From SZUA-584 sp040768905 (GTDB taxonomy: Bacteria > Bacillota > Clostridia > Christensenellales > SZUA-584): a DNA stretch of 64,000 nt. The position numbers and the translations under genes were made by a program. The stretch is taken from positions 372,001-436,000 of the forward strand of contig JAXGMA010000001.1 of NCBI GenBank assembly GCA_040768905.1. The letters are read 5' to 3'. A model generated the notes under the pieces. The model saw only the letters and a list, made by a program, of their open reading frames with translations. It was not told the origin of the DNA and did no database searches. This document shows, piece after piece, positions 1-8,822 of the stretch (within the stretch, counting starts at the first letter, position 1; each line of letters begins with the position of its first letter).

Positions 1-228
1 GCAAGCACATTCGTGGCGGGCAGGCTGACGCTTGAGTCGAATTTTCTGCCTGTACTTGCGCGCGTTATGCCGCGAACGCTGTATATAGATATTCCAGTCG
101 CCGCGCTGCTGTTTATGCTGCTGCTTATCCCGCCGCTTATTTTCAGATCAAAACTGAAGCGTTTTCAGGGCGTGTTGATGCTGGGGGTATATGCAGGCTT
201 TATAGCGTTTTTAGCGGTCAACATCTAA
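1..228 (+). CDS. Calcium/cation:proton or sodium antiporter, C-terminal part
   Basis: The frame is open from base 1 and ends at TAA 226-228, so only the last 75 residues of a longer membrane protein are present. The visible part has two hydrophobic segments (about residues 30-45 and 55-73) joined by a short basic loop, and it ends within the last membrane segment. The order 'NFLP...RDI/YIDIPVA...KLKRFQGVLML' resembles the C-terminal end of CaCA-family (YrbG-type) Na+/Ca2+ exchangers as I remember them. Such proteins move Ca2+ across the cytoplasmic membrane in exchange for Na+ or H+. The signature repeats lie outside the window, so the assignment is moderate. Confidence 0.55.
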   Translation, partial: ASTFVAGRLTLESNFLPVLARVMPRTLYIDIPVAALLFMLLLIPPLIFRSKLKRFQGVLMLGVYAGFIAFLAVNI

Positions 229-261
229 GGATCCCATTTCCGCTTAAAAGTACTGATATGA

Positions 262-290
262 TTGCCGGAACCAAAAGCCTCTGTTATAAT
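262..290 (+). promoter_or_regulatory. SigA-type promoter of tadA
   Basis: TTGCCG at 262-267 and a perfect TATAAT at 285-290 are separated by 17 bases. The predicted transcription start falls at about 297, the first base of the best tadA ATG, so the message may be nearly leaderless. No good Shine-Dalgarno sequence precedes that ATG. Confidence 0.6.
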
Positions 291-296
291 CAAACG

Positions 297-752
297 ATGA
301 AAACACATGAAGAATTCATGGAACAGGCCATTGTTATGGCACAAAAAGCTGCAAGAAAGGATGAGGTGCCGGTCGGTGCCGTCCTGGTCTGCCGGGGAAG
401 AGTGATCGCACGTGCAGCGAATACTAGGGAGGCCGCAAAAGACCCTCTTTCGCATGCAGAAATACTCACGATAAAAAAGGCAGCGCGGCGTCTTGGCGGA
501 TGGAGGCTGCCTGACTGCACCCTTTATGTCACGCTTGAACCCTGCCCTATGTGCGCGGGCGCCATCATCAATGCGCGCATCAGCGATGTGGTTTTTGGCG
601 CTTATGATCCAAAGGGCGGTGCATTCGGGTCGTTATATAATCTGGCTGAAGGGCGGCTCAATCACACCCCGCGCATCGTTGGCGGCATTCTTGAACAGCG
701 CTGCGCAGAACTGCTCAAAACGTATTTCCGTAAAAAAAGGCATACGGTTTAA
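297..752 (+). CDS. tadA: tRNA-specific adenosine deaminase TadA
   Basis: TadA deaminates adenosine 34 of tRNA-Arg(ACG) to inosine in the cytoplasm so that one tRNA reads CGU, CGC and CGA. The 151-residue protein has the zinc-site HAE motif (His53, Glu55) and PCPMC (Cys83, Cys86) of the cytidine-deaminase fold, plus the family's C-terminal extension. An upstream in-frame ATG at 258 would add 13 residues, but it lies within the promoter region, so 297 is preferred. An ATG at 318 is also possible. A hairpin terminator follows at 782, so the gene appears monocistronic. Confidence 0.92.
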   Translation: MKTHEEFMEQAIVMAQKAARKDEVPVGAVLVCRGRVIARAANTREAAKDPLSHAEILTIKKAARRLGGWRLPDCTLYVTLEPCPMCAGAIINARISDVVFGAYDPKGGAFGSLYNLAEGRLNHTPRIVGGILEQRCAELLKTYFRKKRHTV

Positions 753-781
753 GCGATCCATAAAAAGCATAATACCGCCTG

Positions 782-806
782 AGCCTGTTTCACAGACAGG
801 CTTTTT
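782..806 (+). terminator. Rho-independent terminator after tadA
   Basis: AGCCTGT at 782-788 pairs with ACAGGCT at 796-802 around a 7-base loop and is followed by a run of T. It lies between tadA and the next gene. Confidence 0.75.
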
Positions 807-844
807 GTTTATTAATAAACAAGAACGAACCTGGAGGGCAGCAC

Positions 845-2260
845 GTGCAAACCTATCAAAGCCTGGAACCTCACGATACAAAACTATACGACCCTTTTGA
901 GCCCTTTTTTTGTGAACAGCTGGGCATGTTTGAATCACTGGGGATCGCTGAAGACTGTTGTTTCGTATGGGAAGCAGATCTTAAATCAGGCATGATCGTC
1001 AAAACGAATATGGACAATAATACTCAAACCCGAATGCAATACGAGGATTTTTTGCAGAAAATCCGCAACGATGATATTTTGAAACTGGAAACGCAGATCA
1101 ACGCTGATTTGGGGCAAAGCCGCCGTACAATAGATGTGGACATACATATAAAAGCCAACGGCGCATATCGGCCGCACAGGATCAAGGGTATAATTTTTCA
1201 CGGCAGCACAGGCTGCTATGCGGCGGGGTATGCGTATGATTTGGAGGCTGCCAGCGCGAAGACCGCCAAGCTTGAATACCTGAAGACTCATGACCTTCTC
1301 ACAGGTCTTTATAATACGCAGACTCTTGAAGCACAGTTCAAAGAGATATCAAGATATGGTATGTATCCGCAGACCTTGATCGTTGCGCATATAGACTGCT
1401 TTAAGGAAATCAACGATGCGCTCGGATACCATGCGGGCAATACGCTTATACAAAACGTGGCAGAAGTGATGCGCGAATGCTTTTTTGATGCAGAGATCGT
1501 CGCACGGATAGGAGGCGGAGAGTACTGTGCGGTTTATGCAGGCAAAAGCTTGATAGAAACAGACCATAAGATCAAACATGCGCAGATGGCGCTTCATGGC
1601 ATGTATCTGAACCTGATCAAAGCGGAAGTCAGCTTTGGATACGCGGCAGCAAACCAGAGCAGTGATTTTTCTGTGCTTTATAAGCAGGCGGCAAAGAAGA
1701 TCATCCGCAGTAGCAATGCACAAAAGATATTATCCAACAACTCAGTTATAGACAGCATAAATCGCATCATTGAAACCAAGTCGGGTTGGGGCAAAAGGCA
1801 AACGAGGCTTTTGAGCCTGTCTGCGCAGATCGCAAATCATCTTGCGTGCAGCGAGGAGTGTATCACAGAGACAAAGGTGCTGGCTAAAATTGCTGATATT
1901 GGCCTTGTCGGACTTGAAGACAGGCTGCTTATAAACCGCTTGAAGCTGGGCAGAGAAGAGCTGGCCGAATATCAAAAGCACATTGAGATCGGCCGCGCCA
2001 TCATCAGCAACACAGACGAGACCGCCGAGTTTGAGGGGCTCTACCTTGACATTTTCAAGCGATATGATGAGTGGAAAGACGCGATCGCCCTGCCAAGCCG
2101 CATTATTGCAGCCGTTATAGGCTTTGACGATATGGTCTCTGCAGGCGGTTCTATCTGTTATGATGGCATAAAAAGCAGACTTAATGAAAAACGGTGCAGC
2201 GAATACTGCCCCGAAGTTACCGATGCCATACTGTCCGTGGCAGCTAAACACTACATATAA
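845..2260 (+). CDS. PAS-like / degenerate GGDEF / degenerate HD-GYP protein
   Basis: The 471-residue cytoplasmic protein has a PAS-like N-terminus (about 30-135), a GGDEF-type cyclase fold (about 145-285) and a C-terminal region (about 300-470) that follows the HD-GYP phosphodiesterase pattern. Both active sites look lost. The GGDEF signature reads GGGEY, although the nucleotide-binding DxxxFKxINDxxG segment is kept (DCFKEINDALG). In the C-terminal domain the HD pair is absent (AKIADIG where HDIGK is expected) and the GYP motif is missing. It is more likely a c-di-GMP or nucleotide receptor, or a scaffold, than an enzyme. The GTG start at 845 is chosen for the GGAGG at 833-837. It stands alone after the tadA terminator. 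Confidence 0.7.
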   Translation: MQTYQSLEPHDTKLYDPFEPFFCEQLGMFESLGIAEDCCFVWEADLKSGMIVKTNMDNNTQTRMQYEDFLQKIRNDDILKLETQINADLGQSRRTIDVDIHIKANGAYRPHRIKGIIFHGSTGCYAAGYAYDLEAASAKTAKLEYLKTHDLLTGLYNTQTLEAQFKEISRYGMYPQTLIVAHIDCFKEINDALGYHAGNTLIQNVAEVMRECFFDAEIVARIGGGEYCAVYAGKSLIETDHKIKHAQMALHGMYLNLIKAEVSFGYAAANQSSDFSVLYKQAAKKIIRSSNAQKILSNNSVIDSINRIIETKSGWGKRQTRLLSLSAQIANHLACSEECITETKVLAKIADIGLVGLEDRLLINRLKLGREELAEYQKHIEIGRAIISNTDETAEFEGLYLDIFKRYDEWKDAIALPSRIIAAVIGFDDMVSAGGSICYDGIKSRLNEKRCSEYCPEVTDAILSVAAKHYI

Positions 2261-2285
2261 CAACTAAGATGACTTTTTGCGGTAT

Positions 2286-3129
2286 TTATTTAAGCTCTTT
2301 TTCCGATTTTGATTCGGATTTTTTTTCTTTGACGAAAACTGGCTGCGCGATCTCATGCACCCGGCTTTGCAAGAAGTGTATGCAAAAATGGCCGTTAAAG
2401 TTGTTTGATGAGTTATAGTTGGATGAGTGAGGCATGCCGTTCATTGAAGCCGCAAAATAGCGGCCATCGATCTTAACCCATATGGCGCGCCTGTCCCAGG
2501 ACCATCTTCCGCCGTAAAGTGGCTTGATAACAGCCGCATCGGCGGCGGCAAGAGGCTCGCTGTCGGCATGGTATGAGCCGCTGATACGGCGGGCATTAAA
2601 AGTCATGCCCGTTTCGACATCAATGATCAAAGCCTCCTGCAAGCGTGGAAACACCTGCGATCCGCCATCAAACCAGCTTATAAGCTCAACACGGCCGTTC
2701 TTATTGCCGCTTTGCAGCTCTGCGGAAGATGTGAATTCAGTGGTTACAACCTCAAGCCGTGGGTCTGACATGCGCGCAGCATCGTCGGACTCGGCGGCAG
2801 ACACTTCATCGCCGCTGACCGGTGCTAAGTTGAACCAATCGTGTTCATTTCTCATCATTTCTGTCTCTGACAGCATGGCACTGCCGTCTTCGTAGTTTGC
2901 TGCTTGCCAAGCAACCAGAATACGCAAATCATCAACGGTATCGCTGAGCTTACTGACCGCAAAGTGCTTACGCCTGCATATGCGCCCATGCCGGCCGCGG
3001 CCACAAATAAAAAACCAAAGAGAACATCACATATTTTTTGATACTGATAAAAAGAAGCTTTTTCTTTGAACGGTCGCTGGTCATTGTGATGCAGATCGTT
3101 TCAGTCAACGGATTGCCTTTATTTCTCAT
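2286..3129 (-). pseudogene. Frameshifted membrane-anchored protein of unknown function
   Basis: The intact reading frame covers 2286-2927 and has only a TTG start in mid-sequence. Upstream on the same strand, an ATG at 3129 opens a basic N-terminus followed by a hydrophobic segment, which then continues in other frames. One shift falls near the T-rich stretch around 3010-3020 and another near 2945-2955, giving a plausible order of cytoplasmic tail, one membrane helix, a short coiled region and a soluble domain. The soluble part has a conserved-looking stretch (GGRWSWDRRAIWVKIDGRYF, then SMNGMPHSSN and GHFCIHFLQSR) that I recall from uncharacterised clostridial proteins. The C-terminus is a Lys/Glu/Ser tail. 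It could be a true pseudogene or sequencing error. Confidence 0.5.
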
Positions 3130-3207
3130 TATTCTGTTATCCAAAAAAAATGATTCCGGTTTTTAATACCACGTTTAAGCAGTCTTAAACATTGTAATAA
3201 TTACCAG

Positions 3208-4023
3208 TCATGCCTTGCCGAAAAACGCCTCTGTGCGCACAAAACTGTCAAACAACTCAGCATGAGCCGCATAATTTTCTTCATAGACTTCAAAAATCAG
3301 CGCGCCGTTGTAACCTGCGGTTTCAAGGGCGGTTTTAAAAGCGCTAAAATCCATGCAACCGTCAAACGGCAGTTTGGGAACCACACCGCGGGTACTGTCA
3401 TACGCATAGTCGCAGATATGGATATTCGCAAGGCGCGAAGCAGCTGGTGCGATAAAAGCTGCAGGGGCATACCCGGCCTGGGCCGCCTGTTTGACATCAA
3501 GCGTAAACACAAGGTTGTCGGTTTCAAGATAAGGTGCGATTCTTTCAGGAAAACAAGGCTGGTCATACCAGCAGTAATGGACATTTTCCCAGGCGAGGCG
3601 TATACCGTATGCCTTGGCGAGCTCCGCCAACGGGTGAACACGCGCGGCCACCGCTTCAAAATCAAGCAATAATGACTGGGATTTTTTCAAGTGAGCGGGA
3701 CCGTGAAACACATATATTTCCGCACCCAAGTCCGCACCCGCTTCAAGAACCGATTCAAAAATACCAAGTGCCTCCTGCCTTGCCCTCTCATGCCGCGAAA
3801 AAAGCTGGGGTTCAAATGAAAGAGAGTAAGCATGGACAGAAAAGATGTCCACACCGCTGTCAGAAGCCCGGGTTTTGAGCTCGCTGACAAACGGTTTGCG
3901 ATATTCAGATAAACAGCTGAAAAAGACCTCCAAAGATCTGACGCCCATACTGCCTATCAGGCTGACAGCATCTTCTATGTAGGTATGCGGAAAAAAACAG
4001 GCTGTTGACATGCCAAATACCAT
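3208..4023 (-). CDS. Sugar phosphate isomerase/epimerase-like TIM barrel protein
   Basis: The 271-residue protein has the AP-endonuclease-2/xylose-isomerase TIM-barrel pattern. Conserved acidic and histidine residues lie at strand ends: EVFF near 33, HAYS near 65, FHGPAH near 107, the WENVHYC metal-ligand Glu near 145, DVKQA near 176, HICDY near 200, and a C-terminal FEVYEE. This family isomerises or epimerises sugars or inositol derivatives using a divalent metal. The substrate cannot be told. The ATG is preceded by GGAGGG at the right distance. It is divergent from the disulfide reductase gene. Confidence 0.75.
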   Translation of the reverse strand: MVFGMSTACFFPHTYIEDAVSLIGSMGVRSLEVFFSCLSEYRKPFVSELKTRASDSGVDIFSVHAYSLSFEPQLFSRHERARQEALGIFESVLEAGADLGAEIYVFHGPAHLKKSQSLLLDFEAVAARVHPLAELAKAYGIRLAWENVHYCWYDQPCFPERIAPYLETDNLVFTLDVKQAAQAGYAPAAFIAPAASRLANIHICDYAYDSTRGVVPKLPFDGCMDFSAFKTALETAGYNGALIFEVYEENYAAHAELFDSFVRTEAFFGKA

Positions 4024-4123
4024 TTTTGCCCTCCATTTTGCATTATAACAGCTAAAAACAAAAAATAAAACAAGCTGTTTGACACAATTAGCGAAATTCT
4101 ACAAAGGGAAAACAAATAAATAG

Positions 4124-4151
4124 CCGAATATTAAAATATATAGATTTTCGG
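4124..4151 (+). promoter_or_regulatory. Imperfect palindrome, candidate operator of the ArsR-type regulator
   Basis: A 28-base AT-rich palindrome with outer arms CCGAA and TTCGG lies just before the ribosome binding site of the reductase gene. A TTGACA at 4079-4084 with a weak TACAAA at 4100-4105 may be the promoter. The position suits binding by the ArsR-family protein encoded two genes on, but this is inference. Confidence 0.35.
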
Positions 4152-4167
4152 ATGTGGGGTCATAGCT

Positions 4168-5811
4168 ATGAAAAAGATATATGTGGTCATAGGAGGCAAC
4201 GTTGGGGGAGCCAGTGCTGCAGCCCGGCTTAGAAGGCTAGATGAGTTTGCAGAAATCGTTGTTTTTGAAAAGGGCCCGCACGTCTCTTTTTTCAGCAGCG
4301 GCCTGCCGTATTACATCGGCGGTGTCATAGAATCACAAGAAACACTTGCGCGCAGTTCTCCTGAGAGTTTCTTTAGTAACCTTGATATTCACGTTAAAAC
4401 CATGTCCTGCGTCACGGCTATAAACAGGTACGAGAAGTATGTCTCCGTCAGCGATTTGAAAACGGGAAAAACGTATACGCAAAAATATGATAAACTGATC
4501 ATCGCGACAGGCGCCGCTCCCAAACGAGATGACAATACAAAAGACCTCAACGGCTTTTTTACACTGAAAGATATGGATGACATGGCGGCGATATTCGCCT
4601 TTATCGAGCAAAAAAATGTGCGGCGTGTGGCTGTGATCGGAGGCGGCGATATCGGGCTGGCTGTTGCGGAAAATATATCAAGGCGCGGTATCAAGATCTG
4701 TATCATTGAAAAACGCTCCCATGCGCTGTCGTCGTTTGACGCGGATATGGCGCAGTTCATCAAAATGGCGCTGGAGAACCATGGCGTTGCGCTTGTCAAA
4801 AACTCCACTGCGGCCGCGTTCCATGAGGCTGCCGAAGGCCTGCGCATAGAGCTGGCTGACGGGCGGTTTATTATCGCAGACATGATCGTACAGTGTGCAG
4901 GCATGCAGCCGCAGATACAGCTTGCGCAGGAAGCCGGTCTTGGCATCGGCGTCACGGGCGGAATCATCGTTGACGAGCGCCAGCAGACCACAGACAAGGA
5001 TATTTATGCTGTTGGTGACGTTGTGGAAGTGGAATCACCCTACGGAGGAAAAATACTCATATCACGCGCTTCTCCCGCAACGCGGCAGGGACGAATCGCT
5101 GCTGATAATATCTGCGGGATCTGGTCAAAGTACAAATACACGCTCGGCGTGACGATCCTAAAGCTTTTTGACATGTGTTTTGGGTCGGTCGGCCTGACGG
5201 AACGGCAGCTTAAGGAACGCGAAATCAAATATGAGAAAATCTATGTTCGTGCGCTTTCGCATGAGGCTTTTTTCCCGGGAACGGACTTTTTGAACATCAA
5301 ACTCATATTCGACAGGCGCAGCGGCCGGATATACGGCGTACAGATCGCCGGAAGGACAGGTGTTGACAAACGTATCGATGTGTTCTCGACCGCGATGCGC
5401 GCAGGGCTGACAGCGGATAAACTTGCTGAGCTTGAGCTGGCTTATGCCCCGCCGTTCGGTGCCGCGCGGGACGCAGTCAATTTAACCGGTTACGCAGCAG
5501 CCAATGTGCTTTCGGGACTAAGCCAAGTGATCCACTGGCATGATATTAAGCGCCCGGGCAATGCGGTGCTGCTGGATGTGCGCCCGACTTCTCAGCATGA
5601 AGCAGGTACGATTGCCGGCTCGCTCCATATACCACTTGATGAATTGAGGGCACGCTTGGGCGAACTTGACAAAAAGGTGCCGGTTATCGTTTTTTCACAA
5701 AGCGGTCACCGTTCATATACGGCAGAACGTATGCTGCGCCAGCATGATTATGAAGTGAAAAACCTGTCAGGCGGTTACTGCCTGTACACGCTTTTCAGCA
5801 GGGTGAAATGA
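4168..5811 (+). CDS. CoA-disulfide-reductase-like flavoprotein fused to a rhodanese domain, both catalytic cysteines replaced
   Basis: The 547-residue protein has an FAD-binding N-terminus (VIGGNVGGASAAARLRR), an NAD(P)H-binding motif (VAVIGGGDIG, about residue 155), a dimerisation domain and a C-terminal rhodanese domain (about 450-547). It has the layout of CoADR-RHD enzymes, which reduce CoA disulfide or persulfide. The redox-active cysteine of the SFxxCGLPYY motif is Ser44 here (SFFSSGLPYY), and the rhodanese active-site cysteine is Ser510 (VFSQSGHRSY). It therefore probably cannot carry out the usual chemistry and may be an NADH oxidase-like or sensor protein. The downstream ArsR gene starts one base after its stop, so the two form an operon. 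Confidence 0.8.
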   Translation: MKKIYVVIGGNVGGASAAARLRRLDEFAEIVVFEKGPHVSFFSSGLPYYIGGVIESQETLARSSPESFFSNLDIHVKTMSCVTAINRYEKYVSVSDLKTGKTYTQKYDKLIIATGAAPKRDDNTKDLNGFFTLKDMDDMAAIFAFIEQKNVRRVAVIGGGDIGLAVAENISRRGIKICIIEKRSHALSSFDADMAQFIKMALENHGVALVKNSTAAAFHEAAEGLRIELADGRFIIADMIVQCAGMQPQIQLAQEAGLGIGVTGGIIVDERQQTTDKDIYAVGDVVEVESPYGGKILISRASPATRQGRIAADNICGIWSKYKYTLGVTILKLFDMCFGSVGLTERQLKEREIKYEKIYVRALSHEAFFPGTDFLNIKLIFDRRSGRIYGVQIAGRTGVDKRIDVFSTAMRAGLTADKLAELELAYAPPFGAARDAVNLTGYAAANVLSGLSQVIHWHDIKRPGNAVLLDVRPTSQHEAGTIAGSLHIPLDELRARLGELDKKVPVIVFSQSGHRSYTAERMLRQHDYEVKNLSGGYCLYTLFSRVK

Positions 5812-5812
5812 T

Positions 5813-6082
5813 ATGGATATTACAAGATATGAAGCGATGGCGGCAAAGCTGCGGATACTCGGACATCCTGTTAGGCTGTGTATTGTCAACGGCTTATCAA
5901 AAAAGGGCTGCCATGTCAAACAGATCTGCGAGAACCTCGGCATACCCCAGCCCGTTATCTCGCTGCATTTATCAAAACTTAAGGCGGCGGGCATCGTAGC
6001 GGGCGAACGCCAGGGCAGCTGCGTCTGTTACCGAGTTGTCGACAGAGCGACGATGCGCCTTATTGAGATGCTGCCTAAATAA
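5813..6082 (+). CDS. ArsR-family transcriptional regulator
   Basis: The 89-residue winged-helix protein has the ArsR pattern RILGHPVRLCIVNGL near the N-terminus and a recognition helix in IPQPVISLHLSKLKAAGIV. It has cysteines at positions 23, 33 and 39 and a CVC near 70-72. ArsR relatives sense metals or, as in BigR/SqrR, persulfides through cysteines. The coupling to a rhodanese-type flavoprotein gene (1-base gap) suggests a sulfur or redox signal, but the ligand is not proven. It probably represses its own operon. Convergent with the carrier gene downstream; no clear hairpin terminator is seen in the 80-base gap. Confidence 0.85.
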   Translation: MDITRYEAMAAKLRILGHPVRLCIVNGLSKKGCHVKQICENLGIPQPVISLHLSKLKAAGIVAGERQGSCVCYRVVDRATMRLIEMLPK

Positions 6083-6163
6083 AAAAATTGCAGCTCAGGC
6101 CGTTTTTTTTCCTCCATGTAAGGCATTCATAGACACCGGAAAATCTGAGACTCACAGAGCAAA

Positions 6164-7609
6164 TCAATAACCTATAGCTACTGCGATCATCAAGAAACCG
6201 ACAGAGAGAACCATGATCACGAGCTGTATTCCAATGGTGAATTTAAACCACTTGGGGTAACTGACTGTCGTGAGCCCAAGGGCGATCAGCAGCAGAGGGT
6301 TGGTGGGGTAGAGCACGTTCAAAAAACCGTCGCCGAGTGCGTAGGCAAACACGCTTGTCTGCCCCGAAACACCTGTCATGGCGGCAAGCGGCACGATCAA
6401 AGGCATGATAAGGAACGCTTTGGCGGAAGCTTGCGACACGAAAAATTCAAGCACAAGCACGGCTGCGTAGATGATCAGCACATTGACAAAAGGGCTTGAG
6501 CCGGAAACGGCGCGTGAGGCAGCATAAAGAAGCGTGTCCTGGATTCCGCTGTCTGATATGATCGTAGAGACGGCCATTGCCATGGGTATCAGCAGTATAC
6601 CGGGCGCGATATCCGTGATGCCGCGGAAAAACGTCCGCATGATGCTTTGATAGCCTGCAAGAGCTGCGCCGGCTGTGGACGCTATAATGAAAATCACGGC
6701 GATGACGATCATTGAATAATCCGCGACACCCAAAAATGATGCCGAAACGAGAAAAGCAAACATCAACGCCATCAGGATGCCTGTCAGCAGGATGGGCGCT
6801 TTTTTGAATTGTGCGGCTTGCGTTATCTGTTCTGGGGACAGGCGGTACTTCTCTCGCCTTGCTGTGTCCGCACCGTAAACAGAAGAAGCCGTAGGGTTTT
6901 TGTCGAGCTTTCTGGCATAACGGATCAGAAAAACCAGCAGCACGGCATAAACAGCAATGAAAAAAAAGAGCCGGAGCAGCGTGCCCGAATAGAGCGGCAC
7001 ACCCGCCAGGCTTTGCGCAATACCGATGGAAAACGGGTTATAAAGCGCAGCTGCAAATCCAAAGCCCGCAGACAGAAGGCTTATCCCAAGCCCCATCAGG
7101 CTGTCCCAACCCAGCATGAAAGCAAGGCCGACAGCCAGCGGCACAAGCGGAATGATCTCCTCAAGTATGCCGAAAAAAGAGCCTAAAAACATGAATACGA
7201 ACGAGATAACGGCAATGAGCAGATATTTCTTATGATACATTTTTGCCGCTATTTTTGCGATAACGGCGCGCAGGATGCCGGATTTGTCAAGCAGTGTGAA
7301 CGCACCGCCTATAAGCAGTATGAAAAGCATAATGCTGATCATTGTGATATTGGGTGAGCCTGCAGGTGCAAAGGCCTTGATGATACTAAAAAGTATATTA
7401 TATACGGGATATTGGCCCGGCTGCGCTGTTTGAGTGTACGAACCCGGAACAACCGCCGATTTGCCGTATCCGTCTTCAACGCGCTCGTATGAACCGGGAG
7501 CGACAAACAGGGTCAGGCAATAAGAAAACACAATGAGCGCAAAAACAATGATGGCCGCCTTGATCAAACTTTTTTTGTTTATCTGAAAGCTCGATGCGTT
7601 GCTTTGCAT
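6164..7609 (-). CDS. YfcC-family (C4-dicarboxylate carrier-like) membrane transporter
   Basis: The 481-residue protein has about 12 hydrophobic segments, with an N-terminal helix followed by an extracytoplasmic loop of about 50 residues and two halves joined by a charged loop near 230-260. The sequence EEIIPLVPLAVGLAFMLGWD and the C-terminal YPTNPLLLIALG segment fit the YfcC/DcuC-like family of secondary carriers. The substrate (dicarboxylate, amino acid or peptide) cannot be read from the sequence. It is divergent from the WYL regulator gene, whose product is a likely controller. Confidence 0.8.
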   Translation of the reverse strand: MQSNASSFQINKKSLIKAAIIVFALIVFSYCLTLFVAPGSYERVEDGYGKSAVVPGSYTQTAQPGQYPVYNILFSIIKAFAPAGSPNITMISIMLFILLIGGAFTLLDKSGILRAVIAKIAAKMYHKKYLLIAVISFVFMFLGSFFGILEEIIPLVPLAVGLAFMLGWDSLMGLGISLLSAGFGFAAALYNPFSIGIAQSLAGVPLYSGTLLRLFFFIAVYAVLLVFLIRYARKLDKNPTASSVYGADTARREKYRLSPEQITQAAQFKKAPILLTGILMALMFAFLVSASFLGVADYSMIVIAVIFIIASTAGAALAGYQSIMRTFFRGITDIAPGILLIPMAMAVSTIISDSGIQDTLLYAASRAVSGSSPFVNVLIIYAAVLVLEFFVSQASAKAFLIMPLIVPLAAMTGVSGQTSVFAYALGDGFLNVLYPTNPLLLIALGLTTVSYPKWFKFTIGIQLVIMVLSVGFLMIAVAIGY

Positions 7610-7634
7610 GCTGTTCCGCTCCTGCCTGTCTGTA

Positions 7635-7643
7635 TGGTATAAT
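7635..7643 (+). promoter_or_regulatory. Extended -10 promoter of the WYL regulator gene
   Basis: TGGTATAAT at 7635-7643 is a perfect extended -10 element with no good -35, about 50 bases upstream of the regulator's start codon. The same element precedes murG at 36,455. Confidence 0.5.
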
Positions 7644-7697
7644 TATGCGATACAATGAGAACGAATGTCAATACGAAGTCAGCCGGAGGGGCCGAAA

Positions 7698-8693
7698 ATG
7701 GGTAAATATCCAAAAAGGGCGCGTACATTGCTGCTGCTTGAATACTTTTCGCGCTGTACGGACGAGCAGAACCCCAAACAGCTCTGTGATATACGCGATT
7801 ATCTTTTCCAACAGGGCATCGAGGCCGAGCGCAAGGCACTTTATGCCGATATTGCGCTTTTACGTGATCTTGGCTATGATATCGTGAAAACAAATGAGCG
7901 AAAAGCCGCTTATTTTCTTGGGCAAAGGCCCCTTGAGATGGCCGAGGCGCAGATATGCGCGAGCGCTGTCTCCGCAGCGCTGTTTGTGACTGAACGAAAA
8001 TCACGCGAACTGATACGAAAACTAGGGGATCTTTTCGGCAGCGCGCAATCCGCGGAATTCCGCAGCCGCATGGAGATGGCACGCACGCAAAAGACACAAA
8101 ACGAAGAGATCTATTACAATGTGGACAGGATCGTCCATGCGCAGGCGGCGGGCAAAAAGATATCCTTTTTGTATTTCGAATACATGCCGGACAAAACACA
8201 GCGTTTAAAGAAACAGGGGCAGCGTTACTGCGCCAGCCCGTATACGCTGATGTGGTTTGAGGACGCGTATTATCTTATCTGCAATATAGACAAGTATGAC
8301 AACCTCTCGCATTTTCGCGTGGACAGGATGACCCGCGTCGAGATCGAAGATCAGCCGCTCCGCAGTATCGGCGAGGTATCAGAATACAAAAACTATATCG
8401 ACTTTGATGAATATCATAAAAGCGTTTTCAGCATGTTTGGCGGGAAACCCCAGAATGTGCGCATCCGCTTTTCCGATGAGCTGGCCACGGCTGTTTTTGA
8501 CCGCTTCGGGCTGGATGCGGATGTATCCGACATCAAAGACGGCAGTTTTACGGTGTCCGCTAACGTGCGTATAAGCCAAGGATTTATCTCATGGCTGTCG
8601 ATATTTGGAGATAAAGCAAAAGTGCTTGCCCCTCAAAATCTATGCAGCGATATCCGTGCCTTTATTGACGCGCTTCACCGTGCTTACTGCTAA
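7698..8693 (+). CDS. WYL-domain transcriptional regulator
   Basis: The 331-residue protein has an N-terminal winged helix (about 5-65, with ERKALYADIALLRDLGYDI typical of DeoR-like HTH domains), a WYL domain (about 135-215: ISFLYFEYMP, YCASPYTLMWFEDAYYLIC, HFRVDRM) and a C-terminal WCX-like extension. WYL proteins bind ligands, often nucleic acid or nucleotides, and control nearby genes. The ATG at 7698 is chosen because GGAGGGG lies 9 bases upstream. The divergent position suggests control of the YfcC-type carrier gene. Confidence 0.85.
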   Translation: MGKYPKRARTLLLLEYFSRCTDEQNPKQLCDIRDYLFQQGIEAERKALYADIALLRDLGYDIVKTNERKAAYFLGQRPLEMAEAQICASAVSAALFVTERKSRELIRKLGDLFGSAQSAEFRSRMEMARTQKTQNEEIYYNVDRIVHAQAAGKKISFLYFEYMPDKTQRLKKQGQRYCASPYTLMWFEDAYYLICNIDKYDNLSHFRVDRMTRVEIEDQPLRSIGEVSEYKNYIDFDEYHKSVFSMFGGKPQNVRIRFSDELATAVFDRFGLDADVSDIKDGSFTVSANVRISQGFISWLSIFGDKAKVLAPQNLCSDIRAFIDALHRAYC

Positions 8694-8822
8694 AGATTAT
8701 TCTTATTTCTTTTTTTCATACTTTATGACAAATCTCTGCTTCAAAATGCTTGTTTTGGTTTATCAATAATCTATCAACAACCCGCTTTACACCTTTTTGG
8801 GAAGCAGTAAGGAGCGTATGCT

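Noticed and set aside
845..2260. Active diguanylate cyclase
   Set aside because: The GGDEF signature is GGGEY and the HD-GYP residues are also missing.
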